From HRBIN12 sp035762085 (GTDB taxonomy: Bacteria; Actinomycetota; UBA4738; HRBIN12), in assembly GCA_035762085.1 (NCBI GenBank), contig DASTPT010000137.1, positions 1 through 60,849 on the forward strand: a stretch of DNA of 60,849 nucleotides, written 5' to 3'. Under the pieces are notes generated by a model. It was given only the letters and a program-made list of their open reading frames with translations. It did no database searches and was not told where the DNA came from. Positions 1 to 8,220 of this stretch are shown piece by piece (the stretch's first letter is position 1; the number at the start of each line of letters is the position of its first letter). The translations under genes were made by a program, and so were the position numbers.

Positions 1-1380
1 GTGGTCGTTCACCCACACGAGCCCATGCTCCGAGCGCTCGGCGACGCGCAGCGCGCGAGCGACGTCGCGCGTCCAGATCGAGGAGCCGAGGCCGAACGGT
101 GAGTCGTTCGCCTGGGCGACCGCGTCGTCCTCGTCCTCGAATGGGATCACGACCAGGAGGGGGCCGAAGATCTCTTCGCGCGCACAACGCATCTGGTTCC
201 GGACACCGACGAGGATCGTCGGCTCGATGAAGAAGCCGGCGGCCAGCGCCGGGTCGTGGGGGATGCCGCCGCCGGTCGCGACCTTGGCCCCCTCCTCCTT
301 ACCGATGTCCACGTACTCCAGCACGCGCTGGCGGGCGCGAGCGGAGATCAGCGGCCCGAGCTGCGTCTTCGGGTCGAGCGGCGAGCCGATCCGGATCGTC
401 TTCGCGATCGCGACGAGGCGCTCGACGAACTCGTCGTGGATCCGTCGGTGGACGAGCAGGCGGCTGCCGCAGATGCACGTCTGCCCGGCCGCGACGAACC
501 CGCCGAACGCGACGCCCCTCGCGGCCTCCTCGACATCGACGTCGTCGAACACCATCACGGGCGTCTTGCCGCCGAGCTCGACCGTGATCTTCGCGAACCT
601 CCCCGCGGCAGCCGCCGCGACCGAGCGACCGGCGGCGGTGCCGCCGGTGAACGTGACCTTGCCGATGCCCGGATGCTCGGCCACCCGGCGCCCCGCCTCG
701 GCGCCGTACCCGGGCACGACGTTCAGCACGCCCGGCGGGATCCCGGCGTCCAGCGCGATCCGCCCGAGCATGAGGCTGGTGAGCGGCGTGAGCTCCGAGG
801 GCTTCAGCAGCACGCCGTTGCCGGTCGCGAGCGCGGGCGCCAGGCTCTTCGATCCGATCATCATCGGGTGGTTGAACGAGCTGAGGATGCCGACGACGCC
901 AATCGGGAACCGCGACGTGTACGTGTGGTACGGCCCGGGCATCTGGATCACGTCGGACCGGTCGGCCAGCAGCAGCGCCGCGTTGTAGCGGTACCACTCG
1001 GGGAGGCGCGAAAGCTGGGCGCGGGTCTCGGAGATCGGGCGGCCGTTGTTCACGGTCTCGACCCGGTACAGGTCCTCGATCCGGTCCTCGATCGCGTCGG
1101 CGAAGCGCTGGAGCGCCCGGGCGCGCTGCGCCACCGGCATCCGGCTCCAGGTTCCCTCGTCGAACTCCGACCGAGCCGCGGCGACGGCCCGGTCCACGTC
1201 CTCGGCCCCGGCGCAGGCGACCCGAGCGACCTCCCTCCCGGTCGAGGGGTCGACGACGCCGAAGGTCCCGCCGCTCGTGGCCTCGACCCAATCGCCGCCG
1301 ATCAGGAGCCCGCGGGGGACCTCGACCGCCCCGAGGACCTCGTCCGCGGCCGATCCCGCCGTCCGTCGCTCCTCGATCAC
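1..1380 (-). CDS. Aldehyde dehydrogenase, NAD(P)+-dependent (3' end beyond the window)
   Basis: Oxidises an aldehyde to the carboxylate in the cytosol. The 460 visible residues carry the family signatures in order: SSFNHP (the oxyanion Asn region), VELGGK with the general-base Glu, GQTCICGSR with the catalytic Cys, then EEIFGPLL and a C-terminal part ending VWVND, so only about 20-30 residues are missing. The start is a GTG at 1380-1378 that overlaps the TGA of the upstream ATPase gene by 4 bp (GTGA), which indicates translational coupling in an operon with the NitT/TauT-type importer. The product may therefore oxidise a compound, or a derivative of one, that the importer brings in. The substrate cannot be read from sequence. 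Family call is firm; specificity is open. Confidence 0.93.
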   Translation of the reverse strand, partial: MIEERRTAGSAADEVLGAVEVPRGLLIGGDWVEATSGGTFGVVDPSTGREVARVACAGAEDVDRAVAAARSEFDEGTWSRMPVAQRARALQRFADAIEDRIEDLYRVETVNNGRPISETRAQLSRLPEWYRYNAALLLADRSDVIQMPGPYHTYTSRFPIGVVGILSSFNHPMMIGSKSLAPALATGNGVLLKPSELTPLTSLMLGRIALDAGIPPGVLNVVPGYGAEAGRRVAEHPGIGKVTFTGGTAAGRSVAAAAAGRFAKITVELGGKTPVMVFDDVDVEEAARGVAFGGFVAAGQTCICGSRLLVHRRIHDEFVERLVAIAKTIRIGSPLDPKTQLGPLISARARQRVLEYVDIGKEEGAKVATGGGIPHDPALAAGFFIEPTILVGVRNQMRCAREEIFGPLLVVIPFEDEDDAVAQANDSPFGLGSSIWTRDVARALRVAERSEHGLVWVNDH

Positions 1381-2162
1381 GACGCCGCGGCGAGGCCGTC
1401 CTCGGCGCGGGCCGCCGCCACCTCCTCCTGCATCGTCTCGAAGCGCCCCAGGATCTCGGCCTGCGCCGTCGCCACGTCCGTGTCCGAGGCGCGCCGCGGC
1501 CGCGGCAGGTCGATCGGGATGTCCGCGTACAGGCGCCCGCCCGGCGCGAGCACGACGATCCGGTCCGAGAGCTGCACGGCCTCCATCACGTCGTGCGTCA
1601 CGAACAGCACCGTCTTCTGGGTCGCCACCCAGATCTCCTGCAGCTGCTCGCGGAGGCCGCGCGCCGTGATCGCGTCAAGGTGGCTGAACGGCTCGTCCAT
1701 GAGGAGCAGGTCGGGCTCGACGCAGAAGGCACGGGCGATCCCGACGCGCTGCTGCATCCCGCCGGAGAGCTGCGCCGGGAACCTGTCGCCGGCATCCTCG
1801 AGGCCGACCATCGACAGGTACCGCATCGCCTGCTCGCGCGCGGCATCCCCCCGGTCGTCGAGGACGTACAGCATGTTCTGCAGCACCGTCCGCCACGGCA
1901 GGAGCCGAGGGTCCTGGAACACGTAGCCGAGGCGCGCCGGCCGGCCGTCCTCGGAGACCGTCACCGACCCGCTCGTCGGCGTGTCGATCCCCGAGACCAC
2001 GTTCAGCAGCGTGCTCTTGCCGCACCCCGAGGGGCCGACGACCGAGACGAACACGTGCCCGTCGACCTCGAAGCTCAGGTCGTCGACGGCGACGGTCGGT
2101 TTCGATCGCCGCTCGATCGCGGGGAAGGTCTTGTTCAGATGCTCGACCCGAAGCGTCGCCAC
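1377..2162 (-). CDS. ABC transporter ATP-binding protein, NitT/TauT (SsuB/TauB-like) family
   Basis: Energises the importer formed with the two permeases and the lipoprotein encoded just upstream. The 261 residues contain Walker A GPSGCGKST (about 43-51), a Q-loop in YVFQDPRLLPW (80-90), signature LSGGMQQR (132-139), Walker B LLLMDEP (152-158) and the switch His in FVTHD. The FQDPRLLPWRTV string is typical of nitrate/sulfonate/taurine-type ATPases. The ATG start lies 16 bp after the preceding permease stop, and its stop overlaps the aldehyde dehydrogenase start. Substrate is unknown; such systems carry sulfonates, nitrate, thiamine precursors or aromatic acids. Confidence 0.93.
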   Translation of the reverse strand: MATLRVEHLNKTFPAIERRSKPTVAVDDLSFEVDGHVFVSVVGPSGCGKSTLLNVVSGIDTPTSGSVTVSEDGRPARLGYVFQDPRLLPWRTVLQNMLYVLDDRGDAAREQAMRYLSMVGLEDAGDRFPAQLSGGMQQRVGIARAFCVEPDLLLMDEPFSHLDAITARGLREQLQEIWVATQKTVLFVTHDVMEAVQLSDRIVVLAPGGRLYADIPIDLPRPRRASDTDVATAQAEILGRFETMQEEVAAARAEDGLAAAS

Positions 2163-2178
2163 GGAGCTCGTCCCTCCC

Positions 2179-3063
2179 TCACGCGCCCGTCACGCCCACG
2201 TCGACCTCGACGGCCTCGCGCTCGATCTCGGAGGCCTGCGCGTCGCGCCAGCGGAACGCCCGGCGCTGCAGCCGGACCAGTATGAGCCGATCCAGCAGCA
2301 CGATGAACAGGATGAAGATGATGACCCATGCGACGAAGCCCTTGTACCGGTTCGCGTCGTACCAGTACCGGCTCCGCCACCCGACGCCCTCGGACGCCGA
2401 GAACCACTCGGCCAGCAGCACCGCGTTCCAGCCGATGATCACCGCGAACCGCAGTCCGGCGAAGATGTAGCCGGTGATCGCCGGAACCTGCAGGTGCCGG
2501 AGCCGCCGGTACGCCGATACGGAGAACGCGTCCGACATCCGTCCCAGGTCGCGCGGGATCGCCTGCACGCCCTGGACGACGTTCACGGCCGCGAATGGGA
2601 ACGCCGACAGGAACGTCGTGATCACGACCGCGTCGTCGCCGAGCCCCAGCCACATCTGCGTGAGGAACGCCCAGATGATCGCCGGCAGCGCGACGAGCAC
2701 GAGCAGCGTGTCCTTCAGGAGCGCTTCGGCGAACCGGGAGGCACCGATCACCACGCCCACGACGACGCCGAGCGCCATCGAGATCGCGATCCCGAGCGCG
2801 AACCGCGGCAGCGTGGCCGCGAAGTGCTCGAGGAACTCGCCCCGCACGATGCCGCCGTGGCTCCCGGCGGTGACCTCGACCCACAGGAACCCGAACACCT
2901 CGGCCGGGCCCGGGAAGCGATCCTCGTAGAGGGCGACGAGCTGCCACAAGAGAAGGAGCAGCAGGTAGCTGGCGATCCGAGCGCCGACGTCCGACAGCAC
3001 CGCCCGACGGAGCACGCCGACCGCGCCCACCGACGGCGTCGAGCGGTCGATGGCGACGCTCAC
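2179..3063 (-). CDS. ABC transporter permease, NitT/TauT family (second permease)
   Basis: Integral membrane subunit of the importer, 294 residues. The first hydrophobic segment is around 28-40 (SYLLLLLLWQLVALY), and further segments and the cytoplasmic EAA-type loop (RMSDAFSVSAYRRLRHLQVP) that docks the ATPase are recognisable. The start is a GTG at 3063-3061 that overlaps the TGA of the first permease (GTGA). The same reading frame is open far upstream, but that extension lies antisense to or out of frame with the other permease and is not part of the protein. Two paralogous permeases imply a heterodimeric channel. Confidence 0.9.
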   Translation of the reverse strand: MSVAIDRSTPSVGAVGVLRRAVLSDVGARIASYLLLLLLWQLVALYEDRFPGPAEVFGFLWVEVTAGSHGGIVRGEFLEHFAATLPRFALGIAISMALGVVVGVVIGASRFAEALLKDTLLVLVALPAIIWAFLTQMWLGLGDDAVVITTFLSAFPFAAVNVVQGVQAIPRDLGRMSDAFSVSAYRRLRHLQVPAITGYIFAGLRFAVIIGWNAVLLAEWFSASEGVGWRSRYWYDANRYKGFVAWVIIFILFIVLLDRLILVRLQRRAFRWRDAQASEIEREAVEVDVGVTGA

Positions 3064-3887
3064 CCCTGCTCCTCCAGGCGCCAGCGGAACAGGTACCGCT
3101 CCAGCCGGACCAGCACGAACCGCTCGATGAGGATCATGAAGACGATGAACAGCAGGACCCACGCCAGCGTGCCGGGGATCGAGAAGTCCTCGAACTCCTT
3201 GCGGATCATGAACCCGACGCCGCTCGAGGAGCCGAAGACCTCGGTGAGCTGCTCCACCTTCCACGCGAGCGCGAACGACAGGCGCACGCCGGCGAAGGCG
3301 AACGGGGTGACCGACGGCACGAGCACGTGCCGCACGACGGCGCTCCGTGGGCGTCCGAACGCGTCGCTCATCTGCACGAGCCGCCGGTCCACGGAATCCA
3401 GGCCCTCGGCGACGTTGATCGCGACGTACGGCATCGACACCAGCCCCACCGAGATCACCGGCCCGAGGATCGAGATGCCCACGATCACCAGCGCCATCAC
3501 CGCGTACGTGATGCCGGGGATGCTGCCGGCGACCATCACCATGTCGTGGAAGAACGCACGCCAGTACCGGCTGGTGCCCATCAGGTACCCGACCGGGAAC
3601 CCGATCAGCAGCGCGAGCCCGAACCCGTACCCCAGCCGGACGATCGTCGGGACGAAGTGACGGACGAACTCGCCCGAGCGGACGATCGTCCACATCTCCT
3701 GCCCGATCTCGAGCGGCGGGGGGAGCAGGTACTCGCCGAAGACGAACTCGGACAGCAGGGTCCAGATCAGCAGGAACCCGCCGACGCCGACGACGAACCC
3801 GACGACGCCTCGGACCCGCCGGCGGGCGCCGAGGGACAGGTGCGCGATGCCCCGGGGTGCGTGCTCGATCGTCCTCGAAGTCGCCAC
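3060..3887 (-). CDS. ABC transporter permease, NitT/TauT family (first permease)
   Basis: Integral membrane subunit of 275 residues with about six hydrophobic segments; the first is VVGFVVGVGGFLLIWTLL at roughly 28-45. The EAA-type loop QMSDAFGRPRSAVVRHVLVP is clear. It is paralogous to the next permease and lies 46 bp downstream of the binding-protein gene. Its TGA overlaps the GTG start of the second permease, so the two subunits are probably made in equal amounts. Confidence 0.92.
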   Translation of the reverse strand: MATSRTIEHAPRGIAHLSLGARRRVRGVVGFVVGVGGFLLIWTLLSEFVFGEYLLPPPLEIGQEMWTIVRSGEFVRHFVPTIVRLGYGFGLALLIGFPVGYLMGTSRYWRAFFHDMVMVAGSIPGITYAVMALVIVGISILGPVISVGLVSMPYVAINVAEGLDSVDRRLVQMSDAFGRPRSAVVRHVLVPSVTPFAFAGVRLSFALAWKVEQLTEVFGSSSGVGFMIRKEFEDFSIPGTLAWVLLFIVFMILIERFVLVRLERYLFRWRLEEQG

Positions 3888-3933
3888 GCGCTCCTGCTCC
3901 TCGTCGCCCGCTCGGCGGCGGATCCGCTCCGGC

Positions 3934-4980
3934 CTACCCGGACGGCTCGACGACGTCGAACCGCGGCGCCTCCGCGGTGTCCGACAGCCCGGCCGCCTGC
4001 AGCATCGGGAAGATCTGCGACTCCGTCTCGACCCAGGCGTCGTCCATGTACACGGTCTCGACGAACCAGTCGTGGGCCGCGAGGTAGTCCTTCATGAACT
4101 GGATCTCCTCGGGCGACTCGACCGCGAAGTGCTGCGGGTAGCTCTCGATGATCATGTCCTGGTTCGCCTGCCACTCCTGGATGCCGCGCTCCCACAGCTC
4201 GAGGAAGAAGGCGACCTCGTCCGGGTGCGAGTCGTACCAGTCCGTCGGGGCCATGAAGATGTTGATCATCGGCCCCTCGTGGTCGGGCGCGCCGACGGCC
4301 TCCGCGTACAGGTCGGCCGCCGTCCTCCCGTCGTACAGGACGCGGACGTCGCCGTTCAACAGCGGGGGCACGTTGAAGTCGGGGAGCACCAGGGCCCCGT
4401 CGACCTCGTGGTTCGCGGCCAGCGCCCCGGTGTTCGTGAGGTCCGTGAGCACGAGCTCGAAGTCGCCTCCGCCCGTCCGGAACTCGAGGTCGTACATCTC
4501 CTTCGCGAGCGCGCCCCAGATGACCGTCGAGGACACGGCGTCCCACACCGCGATCTTCTTGCCCTGCAGGTCTTCGAGCGTCTGTGCGTCAGAGTCCGCC
4601 GGCACGACGAGCACGCTGCGGTCGATGTTGTACTTGCCGAAGACCGTCGCGGGGCGTCCCGTCTCCTCCTCGAGGAGCGGCACCTCGAACGACGCGATCG
4701 AGACGATGTCGGCGTGCCCACCCGCGTAGATGCCGAACTCGTCCCACGTCGACTGCTCGATGATCCGGATCCCGGACTCCCCCTCCATCTCCTCGCGGAT
4801 CCCGGAGTCCTTCAGGTAGTCCCAGACCGGATCCGGCGCGAACGTGAACCGGATGACGTTTTCCTCCTCGGCGCTCGTGGTGTCTCCGCCACCGCCGTCC
4901 TCGTCGCCGCACGCCCCGGCCACCAGGGCGAACACCGCGAGCAGCGCCGCCACGCCACGCACCCCGAACCTCCGCCTCAT
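3934..4980 (-). CDS. ABC transporter substrate-binding lipoprotein, NMT1/THI5 / TauA-like
   Basis: Extracytoplasmic ligand-binding lipoprotein of the importer, 348 residues. The chosen ATG is preceded by AAGGGGG at a good distance and begins a classic lipoprotein signal: basic MRRRFGVRG, a hydrophobic core, and lipobox LVAGAC with Cys24. The mature part starts with a Gly/Asp-rich tether. The pattern of residues (FAPDPVWDY, GGHADIVSI, LQGKKIAVWD, SHPDEVAFFLELW) is that of the NMT1/THI5-like fold. An upstream in-frame Met exists (5043) but has a poorer context and would bury the signal peptide. Ligand unknown; the adjacent dehydrogenases hint at an oxidisable carbon compound. Confidence 0.92.
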   Translation of the reverse strand: MRRRFGVRGVAALLAVFALVAGACGDEDGGGGDTTSAEEENVIRFTFAPDPVWDYLKDSGIREEMEGESGIRIIEQSTWDEFGIYAGGHADIVSIASFEVPLLEEETGRPATVFGKYNIDRSVLVVPADSDAQTLEDLQGKKIAVWDAVSSTVIWGALAKEMYDLEFRTGGGDFELVLTDLTNTGALAANHEVDGALVLPDFNVPPLLNGDVRVLYDGRTAADLYAEAVGAPDHEGPMINIFMAPTDWYDSHPDEVAFFLELWERGIQEWQANQDMIIESYPQHFAVESPEEIQFMKDYLAAHDWFVETVYMDDAWVETESQIFPMLQAAGLSDTAEAPRFDVVEPSG

Positions 4981-5034
4981 CCGTCCCCCTTCCGCGGCCG
5001 GGCGTCCCGTTCCCGGCCTATCCGACATCGAGGC

Positions 5035-5085
5035 ACTATGCATAATGTGCGATACACCCTAGGCACAGTCGAGGCGCGAGGTCAA
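5035..5085 (-). promoter_or_regulatory. Promoter and possible operator of the NitT/TauT importer operon
   Basis: On the minus strand TTGACC (5085-5080) and TAGGGT (5061-5056) are separated by 18 nt, a good sigma-70-type match. The -35 overlaps the stop codon of the upstream alcohol dehydrogenase. Just downstream, around the expected leader start, lies the imperfect palindrome ACTATGCATAAT (5035-5046), a plausible operator. The AT-rich stretch stands out in this GC-rich DNA. The regulator is unknown. Confidence 0.55.
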
Positions 5086-6134
5086 CCGAGGTGCGCCCCG
5101 GCGACGTCGACGACGGTCTTGAGGCCGGAGACCGAGCCCTCGGTCAGCGTCTCCCCCACCGCGCCGAGCGACACACGCCGTGCTACGAGCGGGTCGAGCC
5201 GGACGCTTCCAGACGCCACCGCGCCGAGCGCCACGGGGTAGTCCTCGGCCTGCGCCGCACGCGCCGCCACGATCTCGAGTTCCTTGTAGTACAGGTCGTA
5301 GAGGGGCAGGGGATCCGTCTGCTGCGCGATCGTCCCGTACGAGAGCACCCGCCCGCCCGAGCGCGCCACGTGCATCGCCAGCCCGAGCGTCCCGCTCGTC
5401 CCGGCGCTCTCGATCGCGACGTCGGCGCCGCCGCCAGTCGCGTCGCGGATCCGGTCCAGGGCGTCGGGGGTGCCGGCCGGCACGACGACGTCGGCGCCCA
5501 GCTCGCGCGCGAGCGCGAGCCGCTCCGGACTCCGGGTCGTGCCGACGACGGGGTTCGCGCCGCGGAGCTTCGCCATCTGGACGTGGAGCAGGCCGGTGAC
5601 GCCCAGGCCGACGATCACGACGGCCTCGCCGGGGAAGATCCGCACGCGTCGCTGGCCGTGGATCACGGTCGTCAGGACCTGGATCACGGGGGCGACGTAG
5701 TCGGGGACGTCCTCGGGAAGGCGGTGGAGATTGTCGACCGGGGCGACCACGGTCTCCCGGAGGGCGCCGTCGCGGTCGCGGCCGAGCAGCCAGCCCTGCG
5801 CGCACAGGTTCGCCCGGCCCTCGCGGCAGCGCGCGCACCGCAGACACGCGACGTTCGGGTCGACGATCACGCGCGCGCCGGGCGGTGGCGCGCCGTCGGC
5901 CGAGGTCAGCACCTGCCCCACCATCTCGTGCCCGATGATCCGCGGGTACGCGACGGGGATCTTCCCGCGGAAGATGCTGAGGTCGGTGCCGCAGATCCCG
6001 ACGGCCCGGATGCGCACCGCCGCGTCGCCGCTGCCGGGCCGTGGTTCGTCGACCTCGCGAACCTCGATCCGTCCGGGTTCGATGAGCACCGCGGCCTGCA
6101 GGGGACCCTCCCGTCGTCCGCTCCCGAGTTGCAT
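5082..6134 (-). CDS. Zinc-dependent alcohol dehydrogenase (MDR family)
   Basis: Medium-chain NAD(P)-dependent dehydrogenase, probably alcohol or polyol to aldehyde or ketone. Counting from ATG 6134, the catalytic zinc ligands are Cys48 (GICGTD) and His69-Glu70 (GHE); the structural zinc Cys are 97, 100, 103 and 111 (CLRCARCREGRANLC). The Rossmann motif GLGVTG follows. The start is uncertain: a GTG at 6143 and ATG at 6134 are available, but GGGAGGG sits five bases before an in-frame CTG at 6101 that would give the more family-like N-terminus LQAAVLIEPGR. It precedes the importer operon, which has its own promoter over this gene's stop codon. Confidence 0.9.
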   Translation of the reverse strand: MQLGSGRREGPLQAAVLIEPGRIEVREVDEPRPGSGDAAVRIRAVGICGTDLSIFRGKIPVAYPRIIGHEMVGQVLTSADGAPPPGARVIVDPNVACLRCARCREGRANLCAQGWLLGRDRDGALRETVVAPVDNLHRLPEDVPDYVAPVIQVLTTVIHGQRRVRIFPGEAVVIVGLGVTGLLHVQMAKLRGANPVVGTTRSPERLALARELGADVVVPAGTPDALDRIRDATGGGADVAIESAGTSGTLGLAMHVARSGGRVLSYGTIAQQTDPLPLYDLYYKELEIVAARAAQAEDYPVALGAVASGSVRLDPLVARRVSLGAVGETLTEGSVSGLKTVVDVAGAHLG

Positions 6135-6140
6135 ATAGTA
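6134..6140. promoter_or_regulatory. Shared -10 region of divergent promoters (alcohol dehydrogenase / MFS)
   Basis: TATAGT on the plus strand (6134-6139) lies 6 nt before the MFS ATG, giving a leaderless transcript. The same bases read TACTAT on the minus strand (6140-6135) toward the alcohol dehydrogenase. The two promoters would overlap almost completely, so only one could be occupied at a time. No clear -35 is seen on either side. Confidence 0.45.
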
Positions 6141-6145
6141 CACAG

Positions 6146-7414
6146 ATGGCCGGACGGGAGGGTGCGGGCGTGGGCCGGCGGACGGACCCCTCCCCGCGTG
6201 GCGGCGCCACGACGGTCGCGATCCTGGCCGTGATCCAGATGGTGATGGCGACCGTCCCGTTCGGGATCGGCGCGTTGGCCCCGATCCTGCGCGACCGCTA
6301 CGACCTCACGCGCGGCGAGGTCGGGCTCGCCGTCACCGCCGTGTTCACCTCGATCGCCCTGCTGTCGATCCCGATGGGCCGGTTCGCCGACCGCGTCGGC
6401 GTCTCGCGCGCGCTCACGCTCTCGAGCCTGCTCGTGGGCTCGGCAGCGGCGGCGATGGGGCTGGCCGGCCGGTTCCAGATGCTCCTGGCGTTCCTCGTCG
6501 TCGTCGGGATCGGCTACGCGGCCGTGACGCCGGCAACGAACAAGGGCGTCCTCGTCGCCGTCTCGCCGTCGTCGCGCGGGCGCGCGATGGGCTTCAAGCA
6601 GATGGGCGTGACGGCGGGCGGTCTGGTCGCCGCCGCGATCCTGCCGAGCTCGATCCAGGGCATCGGTTGGGAGCCGACGATGTTCGCCCTCGGGGGAACC
6701 ATCGGCCTCCTGGGGTGGGGTGGCGCGTTGGCGTACCGCCGTCGGATCGACGGGGCCGGACCGCCCCGCCGCGCCGAGACCTCGAGCCCGCCGGTCGCGG
6801 CGACGCGGCTCCTCGGCCTCGGCTGCATCATCGGGATCATGATCGGCGCGCAGCACGCGGTCGGGACGTACCTGTCGCTGTTCCTCGTGGACGAGCGCGG
6901 CATGGCCGCCACGACCGCCGCCGGCGCGCTCACGATCCTGCACGCGAGCGGCACCGGCGGCCGGCTGGCCTGGGGCTACGTGAGCGACCGGCTGCCCGGC
7001 GGGCGCTGGCGCACCGTCGCGGTGATCGGCGCCAGCTCCGTCGCGACGCTCACGATCCTCGCGCTCGTCGGGGACGCGCTCCCGCTCGCGCTCCTGATTG
7101 TCCTCATCGTGCTGCTCGGCCTCACCACCCAGGCGGGCAACGCGGTCTTCCAGACCGCCCTGGCCGAGGAGGACGAGGAGCACGCGGGCCGAGCGTCAGG
7201 CATCGGCATGAGCATCGGGTTCGCCGGCCCGATCGTCGTGCCGCCGGTCTTCGGCGCCGGTGTCGACGCGACCGACTCGTACGTCACACCGTTCCTGCTG
7301 ACGGCCGTGGCGGTGGCCGGCGCGGCGGTGCTCGCGTTCCGGCACTCGCTGGCTCGGCCGACCGAGACGCTGGAGCCCTTCGAGGTCAGGGAGGCCGATG
7401 GATCTCTCGCTTGA
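6146..7414 (+). CDS. Major facilitator superfamily (MFS) transporter
   Basis: Proton-coupled or facilitated inner-membrane transporter of 422 residues with about 12 hydrophobic segments. The loop between segments 2 and 3 (GRFADRVGVSRALTL) matches the MFS G-x-x-x-D-R-x-G signature, and a related repeat (WGYVSDRLPGGRW) follows in the second half. It is the first gene of a same-direction run with an SDR, a crotonase and a peroxiredoxin, overlapping the SDR by 17 bp. The substrate is unknown; the neighbours suggest an organic acid whose CoA derivative is processed by the crotonase. The ATG is 6 nt after a -10-like hexamer and has no ribosome binding site, suggesting a leaderless mRNA. Confidence 0.9.
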   Translation: MAGREGAGVGRRTDPSPRGGATTVAILAVIQMVMATVPFGIGALAPILRDRYDLTRGEVGLAVTAVFTSIALLSIPMGRFADRVGVSRALTLSSLLVGSAAAAMGLAGRFQMLLAFLVVVGIGYAAVTPATNKGVLVAVSPSSRGRAMGFKQMGVTAGGLVAAAILPSSIQGIGWEPTMFALGGTIGLLGWGGALAYRRRIDGAGPPRRAETSSPPVAATRLLGLGCIIGIMIGAQHAVGTYLSLFLVDERGMAATTAAGALTILHASGTGGRLAWGYVSDRLPGGRWRTVAVIGASSVATLTILALVGDALPLALLIVLIVLLGLTTQAGNAVFQTALAEEDEEHAGRASGIGMSIGFAGPIVVPPVFGAGVDATDSYVTPFLLTAVAVAGAAVLAFRHSLARPTETLEPFEVREADGSLA

Positions 7415-8198
7415 GGGCCGCCGTGCCGTCGTGACCGGCGGCAGCCGTGGGATCGGTCGCGCGATCGCGCGCCGGCTGGCCGAGGAGGGGGTGCGGACCG
7501 CGATCTGCGCTCGGACCGCCGAGCCGCTCGGCGCCGCGGCGGCCGAGATCGTCGCGGCGACCGGCACCGAGGTCTTCCCGATCGTCGCCGACGTCCGCGA
7601 CACCGCGTCCGTCGAGGCGTGCGTCACCGCCGCGGCCGAGCGCCTCGGCGGCATCGACGTCGTCGTGAACGCCGCCGCCCGGGTGAGCGGCGGGGGGATC
7701 CGCGAGGACGTCGAGGGCGTGACCGAGGAGACGATCGCCGGCGACTTCGACGAGAAGGTGATCGGCGCGCTCCGGGTGACGCGGGCGGCGCTCCCCCACC
7801 TGCGGCGCTCGGGGACGGGGCGGGTGATCAACATCGGCGGGCTGATGGCGCGGGTCGCCGGCAGCGTGACGGCCGGCGCGCGGAACGCCGCGGTGATCCA
7901 CCTCACCAAGACGCTGGCGACGGCACTCGGTAGCGACGGCATCACGGTGAACGTGATCCACCCCTCGCTGACCGAGACCGAGGGGCTCGAGGACCGGCTC
8001 CGCGCCCGCGCCGAGCGCGAGGGCACCACCGCGGCCGAGCTCCGCGCACAGCTGGCGAGGAACAACGCCATCGGCCGGCTGGTCACCGCCGACGAGATCG
8101 CCGACGTCGTGGCGTTCCTGGCCTCGCCCCGCTCGGTGGCGATCAGCGGGGAGTCGATCTCGGTCGGCGGGGGCGCGGGAGCGGCCGTCCACTACTGA
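7398..8198 (+). CDS. Short-chain dehydrogenase/reductase fold protein with degenerate active site
   Basis: 266 residues with a normal N-terminal nucleotide-binding motif VTGGSRGIGRAIA (about 12-24), a DVRD acidic site, and NAAA in place of the usual NNAG. The C-terminal part (SPRSVAISGESISVGGG) fits an oxidoreductase of the FabG type. The catalytic Ser-Tyr-xxx-Lys set is missing: where the family has ISS then YxxxK this protein reads NIGG then AGARNAAVIH. It may therefore bind NAD(P)H without normal chemistry, use another residue, or serve structurally. It overlaps the MFS gene by 17 bp and lies 22 bp before the crotonase. Confidence 0.85.
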   Translation: MDLSLEGRRAVVTGGSRGIGRAIARRLAEEGVRTAICARTAEPLGAAAAEIVAATGTEVFPIVADVRDTASVEACVTAAAERLGGIDVVVNAAARVSGGGIREDVEGVTEETIAGDFDEKVIGALRVTRAALPHLRRSGTGRVINIGGLMARVAGSVTAGARNAAVIHLTKTLATALGSDGITVNVIHPSLTETEGLEDRLRARAEREGTTAAELRAQLARNNAIGRLVTADEIADVVAFLASPRSVAISGESISVGGGAGAAVHY

Positions 8199-8220
8199 GT
8201 CGAGGAGAGAAGGAGGGCAC

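Noticed and set aside
227..1926. Plus-strand open frames over the aldehyde dehydrogenase and ATPase genes
   Set aside because: Both minus-strand genes are recognised with all motifs; the plus-strand translations are low-complexity.
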